Assembly: GCF_007655135.1 (NCBI RefSeq)
Contig: NC_045127.1
Location: 3,472,001-3,536,000, forward strand
Length of the DNA: 64,000 bases
Reading direction: 5' to 3'
Source of the DNA: Punica granatum
Lineage: Eukaryota; Streptophyta; Magnoliopsida; Myrtales; Lythraceae
Under the pieces are notes generated by a model that did not search any database, was not told the origin of the DNA, and saw only the letters and a list, made by a program, of their open reading frames with translations. The position numbers were made by a program, and so were the translations under genes. Shown piece after piece: positions 22,568 to 33,696 of this stretch (positions are counted from its first letter, which is position 1; every line of letters begins with the position of its first letter).

Positions 22568-24537
22568 TTTCCCTCTCCTTTCTTCGTGATGAGCCCGGCG
22601 TTGTCATGTTCCGACTACAATCTAGACGTGTGGTAGAATCTCCGCGCTTTTTTCATTTTCAATTACGACAACTCTCCCCTTATTCTCCTCTGTGTTTCCT
22701 CATCTAAGTCATCTGCCATTTTTATGCAGACTTGTATTGTAAGCATGCATGCATCAACAATTTGCAGTAAAGCTAAAGCAATGGTATGACCAAATTGTAC
22801 TATTTCGGGTGTTTTATGGAAATAAAAAGTTTCTTGAATTCATGAGAATATGATGTAGCATTATTCGTACCGCTACTTAATGTATTGAATCATCATCGAC
22901 CCGATGTGGAATGTCCAGTAGACTGCATAAATAAATTTAACACTCTTGACACAAACTATCAATATCGGATTCAGAGAAAAAGAGATGACTCCGTGAACAT
23001 AATCGTGCCGGATAATTTGGGGCAAATTTCAGGAGTCTGCAAAAATTGATGAATCTTTACTTTCAGTATGGGATTTAATCAGAATCCATAAGCATAACAG
23101 ACGAGATTTACACATTCTGAATTGATTGCATGAGCAAAGGGAAGATAAATGGGTGAAGATTATTAGTCCAAAATTGAGGCCCACTTATTACTTCATAACC
23201 TGGTGAGGTGACCAAGAGATTTTAAATTTGATACTCATGTGGAATTATCTGTATCCTTTTATTAAATATTTAAAATTTTTATTTCACTATATTAGGTGAT
23301 CCACAAACCTCCATTATAATCGAAAAATTGAGGTCCATTTGAATTTGAAACTGGTCCTGAGATCCATTGACCAGCCCTTTTGTCATAATGGCTTGGAAAC
23401 AGGCCCAGAAGTATAGGAGCTATTGTGGCAGACAGGCCCAAATCATTAAAATGTTATGTTGTACTCAAACCTCATGATAATGATGATTCAAACCTTTAAG
23501 ATAAAGCATTTCACGCTATGAAAACTTCGAACACTCATATGAAAGTCGTGTGATCTGACGCGGAATGGGTGGTATATGATTATGATTTGGTCTTACTGAT
23601 TGTGTTTGCCGAACGCTGTCTTGATGGGTTTGTTGATAATTAAAAGATGTCATCAGTATGGATAACATAAAGAGTGAAACAAAGAAGATGATCAACATCC
23701 ATCTAAACTTGAACTAACCGTAGATCAATCGCAATTGCGAGGATCTGCATTACTTTAACGAATCGTGACGAGAACGGAATGCGGCACATGCGGTAGGCTC
23801 CTACTCATCATGTTAAAGCACTTTTGCCATATGCAGTAAAATTAGCTGGGATTGTCCTTTGGGAGCCTTTAATAACTTCATAATATCTTCCTACTTTAGG
23901 AGAAAAATAACGAAATTTCATTAATAATAATCTACTCCCTCCACAAACCCCAGTTTATTGCCCTTACCAAATAATCCCACGATGAAAACAAACAACACTC
24001 TTTGACCCACAGTTCCTCCTCCCCTCTAAAGTTTCATTACTAACAACAATATACACAAAAGAAAAATGAAAAATATTTTCACCTTGTATGATTTTTCTTT
24101 TTTAATTTTTGGATCATCAACAAGGTTAATGGACCTAGTAAAAGAAAAATAAATGAAAATAAAGGTTACGAGAAGTCTCATGAGTAAGAATCGAATATAA
24201 GTCTTACGATTTCAGACGAGAACGGATATAATTATTTTGTTGGGTCATGAGGGATATTCATAGTCTAATACAAAGATTGGAAATAAAATAAAGGGGTGCA
24301 TAAATATCACAGATGAAGATTGAAGGCAAGACCTCTTGATTCTTAGTTGGCGTTTTGTGTTACTGCAATAAAATCCCTCCCTCGTAATGGCAAGTAATTA
24401 TGTTGGGCTCCTTTCTAAGCTTACACTAAATTATTTGGACACGACTCCCCAAAATATTTAATACCTCTTGCAAGCCCCTCCATTCCCAGTTATTATCCTC
24501 TCCTTTGGACATTGAAGCTTGATGAAATGAAATGATG
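22568..24537. other. Intergenic region with degenerate repeats
   Basis: It holds the 3'UTR of the small gene (poly-A-like AATAAAAAG near 22822). The stretches around 23200-23300 and 24150-24300 resemble old retroelement edge sequences (for example GATTTTAAATTTGATACTCATG, CGAATATAAGTCTTACG). No coding region is supported. Confidence 0.4.
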
Positions 24538-24547
24538 TATATATAAT
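24538..24547 (+). promoter_or_regulatory. TATA box of the early-nodulin-like gene
   Basis: TATATATAAT lies 70 bases before the ATG at 24608, a normal distance for a plant core promoter with a ~40-base leader. Confidence 0.65.
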
Positions 24548-24607
24548 ATCTACGTACATTCACTAAGCATCCTCGTACCACCAGAGCTCTCATATGACAT
24601 CTCAACT

Positions 24608-25713
24608 ATGGAGCTTCGCATGAGTATCTCCATCGTGCTGGGTCTGATCATCGGACTCAATGTGGTTTGTTTGTCGGAGTCTTACAGGTTCGATGTCGGA
24701 GGAAGAGAAGGGTGGGTCGAAAACCCAAAGGAGGGATACAATCAGTGGGCTGGGAAGACCAGATTTTCCGTCAATGATAATCTCTGTAAATGCTCATATT
24801 GCACGACCATTTTGATATTATATGATTAGGAGACTCTGCTGTTTACTGCAATATTTTCTCATAATTATTTTTTGATATGATGTTCTTTTGTTGGGAAGAT
24901 TTCAAGTATAAGAAGGGAGACAGTGTTTTGCTGGTCAGTAAAGATGACTACTACAGCTGCAACACCTACAACCCTATCAAGAAATGGGACGACGGGGCCT
25001 CCGAGTTCACCCTCGGTCGATCTGGCCCGTTCTTCTTTATCGGCGGGACTGAAGAAAGCTGCAAGAAGGGCCAGCAGCTGATTGTCGTTGTATTGGCGGT
25101 CCAGCACCGCTTGCCTCCTCAGGTTCTGGTGCCAGCCCCGTCACCTTTGCCAACTCGAGGGCTCAGCCCCATCTTTCCCGCTCCATTGGCCACGCAACCA
25201 CAGGGGTCAAGCCCTGCCTCCCCATCTCCACTGACTTTGCGGTCCCACGGGTTGATCCCCGTCTTCTCCGCTCCACTAGCCACGCAACCTCATGGACCAA
25301 GCCCCAGCCCCACCTCCTCCTATCCGCTAGCCCCACAACCTAGAGGGCCGAGCCCCGCTTCTCCCTCTCTTTTGCTGCCACCACCCTCAACCACGCCTTT
25401 GCCATGGCCAGTCTCACCACCACATCCCACATCACCAAGCTCTGCCCCGTCCCCTGTGGGCATGCCTACGCCTTCGGCAAGAGCTCCGTCGCCGAGAACG
25501 TTACCCAGCACTCCACGTGCTCCAACCCCAGCATCGCCGGCGCCATATGCATCATTGCCTGAACCACCGCCTACTCCCTCCCCGGACCAGTCCCCAGCTG
25601 TCTTTGCACCAGCACCGGCACCGGCGCGTTCATCTGCATGGGTTATGACTCCATTAAGGGTGTGGGAGTTGGCTGTTGTTGCTCTTCTTTTCAGTGGCGT
25701 CGTCGCATGTTGA
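24608..25713 (+). CDS. Early nodulin-like (phytocyanin) GPI-anchored arabinogalactan protein
   Basis: Two exons, 24608-24785 and 24899-25713, join as NDNLY-FKYKKGDSVLLV, giving 330 residues. A signal peptide (~1-26) is followed by a plastocyanin-like domain (~27-125: YRFDVGGREGWV, QWAGKTRFSVND, YYSCNTYNPIKKWDDG, FFFIGGTEESCKKGQQL). The two disulfide Cys are kept. The blue-copper His ligands are replaced (the His expected after the second Cys is Gln), so copper binding is not expected, as in ENODL proteins. A ~190-residue Pro/Ser/Ala/Thr-rich stretch follows, rich in SP/AP/TP sites for arabinogalactan glycosylation, with a repeated APLATQP unit. It ends in a hydrophobic tail (LAVVALLFSGVVAC) typical of a GPI-anchor signal. 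Expected location: outer plasma membrane/cell wall. The glycan-like region is longer than in most ENODLs. Confidence 0.88.
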
Positions 25714-26939
25714 TGTTATATTTCATGAAGAAACGTCATTCGGAACTTTGTCTTTTGAATTTCGCATGTATTGAAGGTGATCGGGTCATTTGTTCAGTAA
25801 TCGAGTAATGTAATTTAGTAATTACAACTAACTTGAAAGAAGATACGTGCATAAATATTTGGTACACTCGAGAGGCCAAGCAAGCAAAAAATTCTCACAA
25901 TTATAGTAAAAGGATTTATGATGGCTGGTGAATGAAAAATATTTGCTCTAGGAAATACTCGACGAGTGAACTTCTGACTGCATTAAGACCATCCACAGTA
26001 CAAGTCTCTCTTCGGGTCTCCGTTGAGGGCCCACACGGTGCTATATAGGCTTCACATCATCCGAAGAGGGATCGAAAAAAAAGAGAGACTCAAAACTCTA
26101 GCGGTCAGTCTTTGATCGGATCTCCATTGTGATCTCACAGCTTTTACTTTAAAAGAAAAAAAAAAGTTGACTTAAATTTAAATGTGTCGCCCCCTGTTCC
26201 AAGCCCGTTGCCCGCCACATGGCCTGAAACAACTGGCCACACAAAACGGCTCTTTTGCCAATCGTTTAAAAAAAAAAAAATAGGCCTTGCATGGGTAGCA
26301 GCAATAGGGGTCCCATGTGGCAACCCTTGATTGGTCAAGCAGGCAGAGGGTGGAGTGCGGTCTCGTACGCCACATGGAAAGATGCCAGAGCCAAGAGAGG
26401 GCCGCTGCAAATAGTCTAATCATAGATCCAATGATTAGATGGGACAAAATAAAATAAATTTTCTCACCCAAAATAAATATATACAATTTTTCATTTTGGG
26501 TTATTGATAAATAGCAAATTATTAGAAATTTCAATTTTATTTCGAGCTTGTTATGAGATTAAGCCAATATGATTCTATATTGGGCCAGCCTAGATCGGGC
26601 CCAAATATTGGCCACACCAAAAATTGCTGCAACAAGAAAGTGGAGAATTACATGATGGAAAGCACCAAACTGTAGATGTGCTTGTATGATTCTCATGTTG
26701 GACTTACAATTTGTCATTGAGTCAGAACGAACAATGCACGAGATACGAGTGATCAATCATAGCTGATAAGTCCGCTCGGTCGAAATGTGCACGTGGACGT
26801 CAGGGACAAAGCAAACAATCAACAATTATATAACCAACTTTTCACAAGCGAAGCCATTATATCTAGCGGTTTCGACCCCCTCGCTGTGCAGAGCTCCGGC
26901 ACAGCTCTGATCTGATTCTTGTTATTTATGTTGGAGACA
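25714..26939. other. Intergenic region between the ENODL gene and DRP5A
   Basis: The ends of two convergent genes. 25980-26160 has sequence with CTCTCTTCGGGTCTCC and, inverted, GAGAGACTCAAAAC, suggesting a small degenerate inverted-repeat element. No gene was seen. Confidence 0.4.
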
Positions 26940-29900
26940 TCAGAGTGTCCGAGCGACGGTCTTAAACTCGTTCAGGCAAGATTGGAGTATCTTCTGCCGC
27001 TTCTGCAGGGACTGCTTCTCGCTCTGCAGCACATCAATTGCACCCGGGGCCACAAACATGTCCATGAACTTCTCATCATTAACCGCGAACAATTCCAAAC
27101 CCAATGCGACCACGAGCCTCTCCCGACTGCAAAGTCAAGACCAAGAAAAGTTGATGCAGTTAATTCCTCATCATTTGATGATGTATCTCGGCACCGAATA
27201 ATGAATCTTAAAGCTTGAGATAAAAATGTGGGGATGTATTTTTGGTAAAAAGGGGGTCACACTACTTACCAAGGGGTCAAGAACCCGGAGTTAAGAGTTG
27301 AAGTCACACTTCGCTCGACGAGGACCTCACGGATCCTGGCAAAGTGCTGTGAAGCCGATGAGCAGATTTCGGAGTAAGCCGAACCTGATCTGGAAGCACA
27401 ATCCCCGTTCCCAAAGAGGCTGCTTCCATTCTGAACTCTCAGATACTCCGCTTGCCTGCCATTATTCCCAGCTATTCTTGAGATACGTTTTCTAGGTCCC
27501 ACATCAACACCATTGCCATTCTCCTTCTTGACCCCCTTATAATTCATATCACATGGCTGATCGGGTGAAGGTGTTTCAGGAATAGTAATTTGGCTTTCTC
27601 GTAGAGTCTCTCCATCTTTTCCGGGGGTGATTTGCTGGTTGTTCTTTTCTGGAGGAACATTCTCCTGATCAGTCATTGGGTCATCAGATGGTGCTGCTCG
27701 AGTTTCAGAAAGCTCAAGAAATAGTGAGCTGCTCCCTGAAGTTTGGTTCAATCCGCTGAATGAAGCCATGGGGCCAAAGCCGCCAACATGGAATTCATTC
27801 TCATAACAGACTTCTGAGTACGCGCTCGTGACTGAATCGAGATGGTGTTGGACAAGTTTCTTGCATTGTTTGGAGATATCAGTAATGAACCGAGTGTAAG
27901 CGTGCCTCAGGGATGCATGGAAACCAACGTACCCATCCATATTCCCACTTTTTCTTCCATCTGTGCAACAAAAGAACAACTAAGATTATGAAGATCGGAC
28001 AGGCGACAGATTTAGTTACCCTGGGAACATATTGTGAAATGAGAACTTGTTGGATTCAACCTCACACTGGATAATGCTACATAATGCTAATAAGTAATGA
28101 GTGGGAATAAGGAAAGTCTTCTTACATTCTGAGTCACGATTGTGGTTTCTCTCAAGAGCAAGATCGAACAGATTCAGCAGAACAAAAGCCAGCCGGTCAC
28201 AGGCAGTTTCAAGCAGAGGAGCAAGCCATGACCGAGCAGCAGCCCTTGCAATCTCGGCAGCTGCTTCTGTCAATCCTCTTCCCCTGCCTCGCCCAGAATG
28301 GGCCAGTAATATATTTGCCACCTGCATAGATTGATTCTATCAGATAAATCAAGCAAAATTCTCCCTTTTATTGTATTGTCTGTGAGTTCAATTCATATAC
28401 CTTCTCCCTAGAGAGCCGAGGGCATTCAATAGAATATGCGGCACATCGGAACTCATGCATCACCCTCTCAAAGGCAGCTCCTCCATAAAGCCGAAGAGTG
28501 GCATTTGCAGGCTTTACATCTGAAGTCACACCGGGCCAGTTCTCAACACCGCTCTGAGACTGTTCTTCTGCAGTTGTTTTACCCCACTGCTCAGGGGCAG
28601 GATCTGCTGCTCCATCAATGAGGGCTCCCTTGAACAAATTAAGAAAACATATTTGTTTCTGATCAAGTGAACGTCTGGACAAATAAAGAATCAAATTTCA
28701 AAGTGCTTTCATACGACATACTTACCACATGATTGCTGATAGAAGCAGCATATAACATAGCAGATTTCCTCAGATAGGTCACGTCGGAAGTGGCTTGTAT
28801 CTTAGAATCCAATCTCGTGAGCTCATTGTTAACTTCGCCGCAGCGCTGCTCAAGCAGAGCTAGAGTTGCTGGTGCAGCCTCCTTGTACCTCTTCTGAAGC
28901 TCGGACTCTAAGAACTCTCTCAGAGAACTAAAACCGATGCGGGCCTTGAACTTCTCCTCATCGAATCCTCCCTTGATGCCCTCACGCAGATGGCGCAGAA
29001 CATCTGTGTCCACCTGAGATATCTGCCGACGGAATTCATCGTTCGAGATGGTGTTCCTATCCTTTGGCAGGGCTACAAAAAATGGGCGAGTATTCTCACC
29101 AAGGTACCCACTGGCGCTCAAATATCGGTCCACTTCCCACTTGTCACTAAACTCCTGAATTGAATAAAATTCTCCTCGTCAAATCATCAATGGACCAAAC
29201 AATAGAACATGAAGAAATTCCTAGTTAGACAACCTAGTCCTTTACAGTTAAGAAAGCTGATCATCCCAGTTTGTACACTATAAGGTCTACTAAAAAATCA
29301 ACATTCAAATTCGTCTATGCCAATAAATTGAAAAGGAGCTTGACGCTTGCACCTTTAGCCGATTATCGAACTTGGAGACAACGATTATTGTTCTCCTGAA
29401 TGATGGATCGATATCACGGATTGCATCCAGCCACAATGAGGAGCACCACTCAACGCTACTTTGCTGAAGGAATAGCAGAATGCGATGAGGAGGAGAGGCT
29501 AAGGATTTCACCATTGAAAGAATCTCGTCAGGAGTGTTCTCGGGCTCTCCCTTCTTAGCCTGCGTCAGAATCATCAAAACCATCATCAGGGAACGAATTA
29601 TCGCAATCCATCCACAAATTTCAAACCCCATTTGCACGATCCCCAGACTCACCTTGAGAACAAAACCCGGGGTGTCGATAATCGTGAGATTGGGACAGTG
29701 AGCGTACTCAGCTCTCATCACTATCGGCTTTGAAGAGACAGCAGTCTTGGTCTTCTTGAGGAGCGATTCCGTCCGAGACCTGATTATGTCAGCAATCGCA
29801 GAAGAGGAAACCACAGGGCTTCCATATTCCTCAGAGTCCTCATCCTGAAATCTGCACCGGGGCTCGAGGGCGGAGGGATCGTGAACCATCTGGAGGATGA

Positions 29901-30183
29901 GGGGCCTCCGAGTCCCCATTTCGACGTCGCGGACATTGAACCGGAACCCCAGGAGGGCTTCGAGGAGGGAGCTCTTGCCATCGGACTGGCCACCCAGGGC
30001 AACGATCTCTGGGATCGGTAGCTTCTCTCCGAACGCCACCGCCGCCGCCTGGAGGCGGTTGTAGGCTTCGAAGCGGGAGCGGAGGTCGGATGAGGAAGGG
30101 TTTGGGAGGGGACGCTTGGAGGCATTGGGCTGGGAGGAGGGGGTCTTGGTGGGGGTGGTAAGGAAGCCATTAGTGGTCGCCAT
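26940..30183 (-). CDS. DRP5A: Dynamin-related protein 5A (cytokinesis GTPase)
   Basis: Seven exons: 30183-29653, 29559-29353, 29154-28726, 28628-28401, 28321-28126, 27960-27270 and 27126-26940, all in phase and GT-AG, giving 822 residues, very close to Arabidopsis DRP5A. The GTPase domain has the P-loop GGQSDGKSS at ~64-72, DTPGF at ~170-174 and SKFD at ~239-242. The dynamin middle and stalk region follows (DEFRRQISQVDTDVLRHLREG, YGGAAFERVMHEFRCAAYSIE, SWLAPLLETACDRLAFVL). The C-terminal tail has DQENVPPEKNN, ITIPETPSPDQPC, AYSEICSSASQHFARIREVL and DKFMDMFVAPGAIDV blocks, as recalled for DRP5A. There is no PH or proline-rich domain of classical dynamins. DRP5A acts at the phragmoplast/cell plate. 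An in-frame Met at 30378 would add 65 residues, but the ATG at 30183 matches the family start. The DQENVPP/ITIPETPSP blocks could be cell-cycle control sites (inference). Confidence 0.95.
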
Positions 30184-30868
30184 TGCAGAATCTCGACGGA
30201 GAGCCGGGCAGAGAGAGGGAGTTTGCTTTGATTGTGATTTGAATTTTGAAAATGTGCATCGGAGACTCGTAGCGTGAGGAAGGAGAGCCGTTGAATAGAA
30301 GCGTGGGCTGGGCCACTGACAAGCCCAAGGCCCATAACATGGAATTTGAGCCATCAATATATCACGAGGTGTTTTCAATCTATCGATTGAGACTAATGAT
30401 GTTGGCTCATTTCTGACTATAAGGTGCTTCTAAAAAGTTATTGAATTCCTACATTACCGATAAAGTCCAGCCATTTGGGTACCCCTTTTCTACAACACCT
30501 TGTTTCCTCTTATTTTTTTTAATACACCTCATGGTTGTATGGCTTGTCTTTTCGGTGAAAAGTCTATTAAACTTTATCCTTGAAATAATGCAATATGTTA
30601 TACGGTTGTAGCCGGAACATTCAGGAGGAAATAACTTCACGGGCATTGTTCAAGATGATCTCAAAAGTCAATTCTGACCATAAAATTGATATTATTTCGT
30701 TAATGATATAGTTAAGACTTTAGGTGGCAAACATTTTGTCCAATACAACAAGGCAATTATAATGTTAGATTATGGTTATTTATTATAAAACCATAATATT
30801 TCATGAACATCTTGTAAACCTTAGATAGTCCAAAAACAAGTCTTGTGAGCAAGAGAGAAGAACAAAAA
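30184..30868. other. Divergent intergenic region, DRP5A to STIG1-like pseudogene
   Basis: A shared upstream region between the minus-strand DRP5A gene and the plus-strand pseudogene. No clear core promoter element could be chosen. Confidence 0.35.
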
Positions 30869-31640
30869 ATGGCTCCTGGTTTATCTTGCCTTGCTCTTCC
30901 TCTACTCCTACTACTTGTCTCAGGTCCCCGACCGGTGCTCTCAGAGGAAGACACCAGCAACAACATACACCGACAACAACGAATACGCTCTCGACCTATC
31001 GACTAAGAGCCGCTTCCTGGCCAGAGTGATGTAGAAGGGCATGAGTGCCACCAGGATGGCAACAACATTTGCAATGGTGCAACCACGAACAGTGGTTCGG
31101 TCCTGCTGTACTGCTGGAAGATGCACTGTTGGAGAAAATTGGGGAGTGTGAGAGAACAAAATGTCCCACATCAGTTGAAAGGAAAAAATGAGAAAAGTTT
31201 ATAAAAGGCAAAGTCTCAATAACCTATTGACTTAAACTTTTGAGTTGCATATTGATCCAAGTCTGAATTATACTTGGTATCGGAGCTCATGTTGCAGAAA
31301 ATTGGGGAGTGTGAGAGGACAAAATATCCTACACCGGTTGAAAGGAAAAAATGGGAAAAGTTTATAAAAGATGAAGTTTCAATAATCTATTGACTTAAGT
31401 TTTTGGATTGCATATAGGCTCATGTCCGAATTAGGCTCATTTTATTTAAAAATTTATCTAGCATGCACTGCAGGGGCGTGCTTGGGGACCGTAACAACTG
31501 CGGGCGGAAGTGCAGCCTTAGGGAGCTCTGCTGCAGCGGGGATTGCATGCGTTGCCGTCGCCTCCAATGAGGACCACCGTGGCAAGTGCAATAAGAAGTG
31601 CATGCGCCCTGGCCGGGACACAAATATGACAGTGGGTTAT
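30869..31640 (+). pseudogene. STIG1-like (stigma-specific/GRIM REAPER type) gene, broken
   Basis: An ATG at 30869 starts a signal peptide-like MAPGLSCLALPLLLLLVSG. Later pieces in different frames match the Cys-rich STIG1 family: EYALDLSTKSRFLARVM (30972-31031), then ECHQDGNNICNGATTNSGSV (about 31042-31101) and LLYCWKMHC running up to 31126. After an insertion the family order resumes with CRGVLGDRNNCGRKCS and LRELCCSGDC, then SNEDHRGKCNKKCMRPG. At least three frame changes and an in-frame TAG (31030-31032) are seen besides the insertion, so no full protein can be made. Living members are small secreted peptides involved in stigma exudate, pollen tube growth or cell-death signalling. The lesions on both sides suggest decay both before and after the insertion. 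Confidence 0.7.
31127..31463 (+). mobile_element. TRIM-like miniature LTR element inserted in the STIG1-like gene
   Basis: A 337-bp insertion starts TGTTGGAG and ends TAGCA, so it has TG...CA termini. It is flanked by a perfect 5-bp duplication TGCAC (31122-31126 and 31464-31468). Removing it and one TGCAC rejoins the Cys-rich frame of the host gene (KMHC-RGVLGD). It is built from two similar copies of ~165 bp (31127 and 31290; both contain GAAAATTGGGGAGTGTGAGA, TGAAAGGAAAAAATG, AAAAGTTTATAAAAG and CTATTGACTTAA). Between them lies TTGGTATCGGAGC, one base from the usual initiator-Met tRNA primer site TGGTATCAGAGC. LTR-PBS-LTR with almost no internal region is the layout of a TRIM or an internally deleted LTR element. 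Confidence 0.75.
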
Positions 31641-31689
31641 GGGGTTATGCTTAGGGTTTGGAGGCTTGTAAGGAAATTGATCATTTGTT

Positions 31690-32135
31690 TATGTCCGATA
31701 AACTTCTTGCTTGTCTTTCATTACCCAAAGTTGTTCCGATAATTACAAGTGTTTTTGTCTAAATAATATATTTAAAAAAAAAAGGACAGCACACAGATAT
31801 ACTGCAAAATATCAAGTTTTAGGCTATGGAAAAACTATACATATCAATGTCCAGCTCCATTTTGTCATTTATTTGTTTAAGAGGAGGTGAATCTTGCTCG
31901 TAAACTCCTCGATCTATATTCTCTGGGCAGGCTCGGCAGTCTTGAAGCTGCTGCAGGGGGAAGCCAGTAGCCAAGGCAAGTAGCGTGAAAACTGGCCGTA
32001 AGAGGGCAATAATAACTTCCTGGAACCAGTAGTTTGCTGAACCTTCTCCGCTTCAAGATTGCCTTCAGCACGGAGTCCATGCCCTTCGGGCGGTGCCAAT
32101 GCCTCCTCCAGAACTTGTCCCTACTATTGTAAAGT
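31690..32135 (-). pseudogene. Displaced copy of the 3' end of the proton-pump-interactor-like gene
   Basis: On the minus strand this encodes NSRDKFWRRH...PKGMDSVLKAILKRRR, matching NRRDKFWRRHCPKGTDPVLKAILKRRR at the end of the gene at 35758-39222. Both copies share downstream 3'UTR sequence (GATAAACTT-TTACTTGTCTTTC-TTACCCAAA on the + strand near 31695 and 35515). Small indels destroy the frame after KRRR, so the transmembrane tail of the parent is lost. It represents a partial segmental duplication of about 430 bases placed ~3.8 kb from the source in the same orientation. Confidence 0.85.
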
Positions 32136-32234
32136 CCCTCCTAAGAAGACTTCGTCGTCGAACAGCATACATGGAGTCACATTGCAGATTCGTGAAACTT
32201 GAACTTTGAAACTTAAACCCCAACCCAACCCCCC

Positions 32235-32236
<2 letters not shown>

Positions 32237-32284
<48 letters not shown>
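32237..32284. repeat. Poly-C homopolymer (about 48 bp)
   Basis: An uninterrupted run of 48 C is preceded by CCAACCCAACCCCCCAA. It is exceptionally long for plant DNA; its length may be imprecise because of sequencing or assembly. It sits about 100 bases beyond the end of the duplicated segment. Confidence 0.9.
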
Positions 32285-33459
32285 ATTTTTAAAAATTAAT
32301 TCTGTGCTTCTGTGCTTCAATCGGTTGTGACTGGTCCATGTGGTTGTGAATTTTGTCCTTCAATCGGGCGTACGCCTTCTTGGTTATGTATTTTGAAAAA
32401 CATCAATTATAGGAATGAGATTATGTATTTATATTCTTTATCTTTTTAAGTAATATCAATATTACAATCTTATTACGATATTCATTTTGTTAAATATACA
32501 CTAGACGCATCAAGCTATATCATTTAAATATTTTTATCAAGTAAATGAAATTAAGTCATTTTCTCTCGGTGAAATTACGATCTCCCAAGCAGGCGCTTTT
32601 AGAAGCTCTATTTTCTACTGTTTTCGCTCATTGACCTGAAGTTGGGCTAGATTTCTCTTACTTTGCAATTGATAATTTGCAAAATTGCAGAGCGGTGGAG
32701 AGGCCTTATGTCACAAATAGTAGACGTGCAGAACTCAAGCTCGGCAACGGGCTAGTCGGGAGAGACATGTAGGCTCGTTGTTTGGTTTGGGCTTATCTAC
32801 TGTTGCTCTTGTAGGATACACAAATGTTGTAGGTTATTGACGGATTTAATATTTATGACGTTATGTTATGATTACATAAGTTATAATATATTACGGGTTC
32901 TTTTGAACACGATTCATCATTTCTCCATATTCATGAAATTCTTATTTTGTACTATCGTAATTGTGTAAGGGGATGTAGCATCGTCTTGGGAGGAGAAAAT
33001 GTGAAGGCGTGTCTATGTGGTGAGGAATGTGGATCCGAGGTGAAGGGGAAGATTGGAGGCCGGCGGCGAGGTACTCAAGAATTGGTGTAATGGTTTGGAG
33101 AGTGGGGGACCAATGAGTGTATTTCGGCCGGAAAAGTGATCGGAAATAAGGTGGACAATGCTCATTATTAATTAAGTTAGAGGGCATGGTGCAACTTTTT
33201 TTTTTAGGTTGGATGGTAAAGTGCGATTAGGTTCAAAGGTCGGGAGATAAACTGCATTTTACCCTAATAATGATTAGTACTAATTGTCACTATTGTTGTT
33301 GTTGTATCGTTCTTATCATTAAAGAAATGTTACGTAACAATTAAGATTGACATGATTCACAATTACGGTATGAGAAAAAATAGACAGCATGATGCCTGGC
33401 TGAATTGATTGCTAATTAAGCTTGAGATTACGAGCCTAAACCCATTTATGAATTTGCTT

Positions 33460-33696
33460 TGTTTGGTTTGTTGGTGTGATTTTAAAATCACACTTTAATT
33501 TAATTCTACCCACAATAAAACAAAATAACTCATACAAAGTTAAAGGGCGGGTCCTGTTTATACTACTTTTTTTTCCACAACAAAACAAAATAATTCATAC
33601 AAAGTCAAAGGGTTTGCCTCATATATAACCATTTATATAATTCTTTTTCAAAATCAAAATCTAATTTTAAAATATTATTTACAAACCAAACGCAGC
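33460..33696. mobile_element. MITE with TGTTTGGTTTG termini
   Basis: The left end TTTGTTTGGTTTGTTGGTGT and the right end, TGCGTTTGGTTTGTAAATAA when inverted, form terminal inverted repeats. The interior has a ~70-bp direct duplication (AACAAAATAACTCATACAAAG and AACAAAATAATTCATACAAAG). It belongs with the other GTTTGGTTT elements in the window. Confidence 0.6.

Noticed and set aside
24865..25107. Minus-strand frame under the ENODL gene
   Set aside because: Overlaps the phytocyanin domain exon; no independent evidence.
30184..30378. 65-residue N-terminal extension of DRP5A from the ATG at 30378
   Set aside because: In frame, but rich in Cys/Trp/Pro and unlike the DRP5A start; the ATG at 30183 fits the family length.
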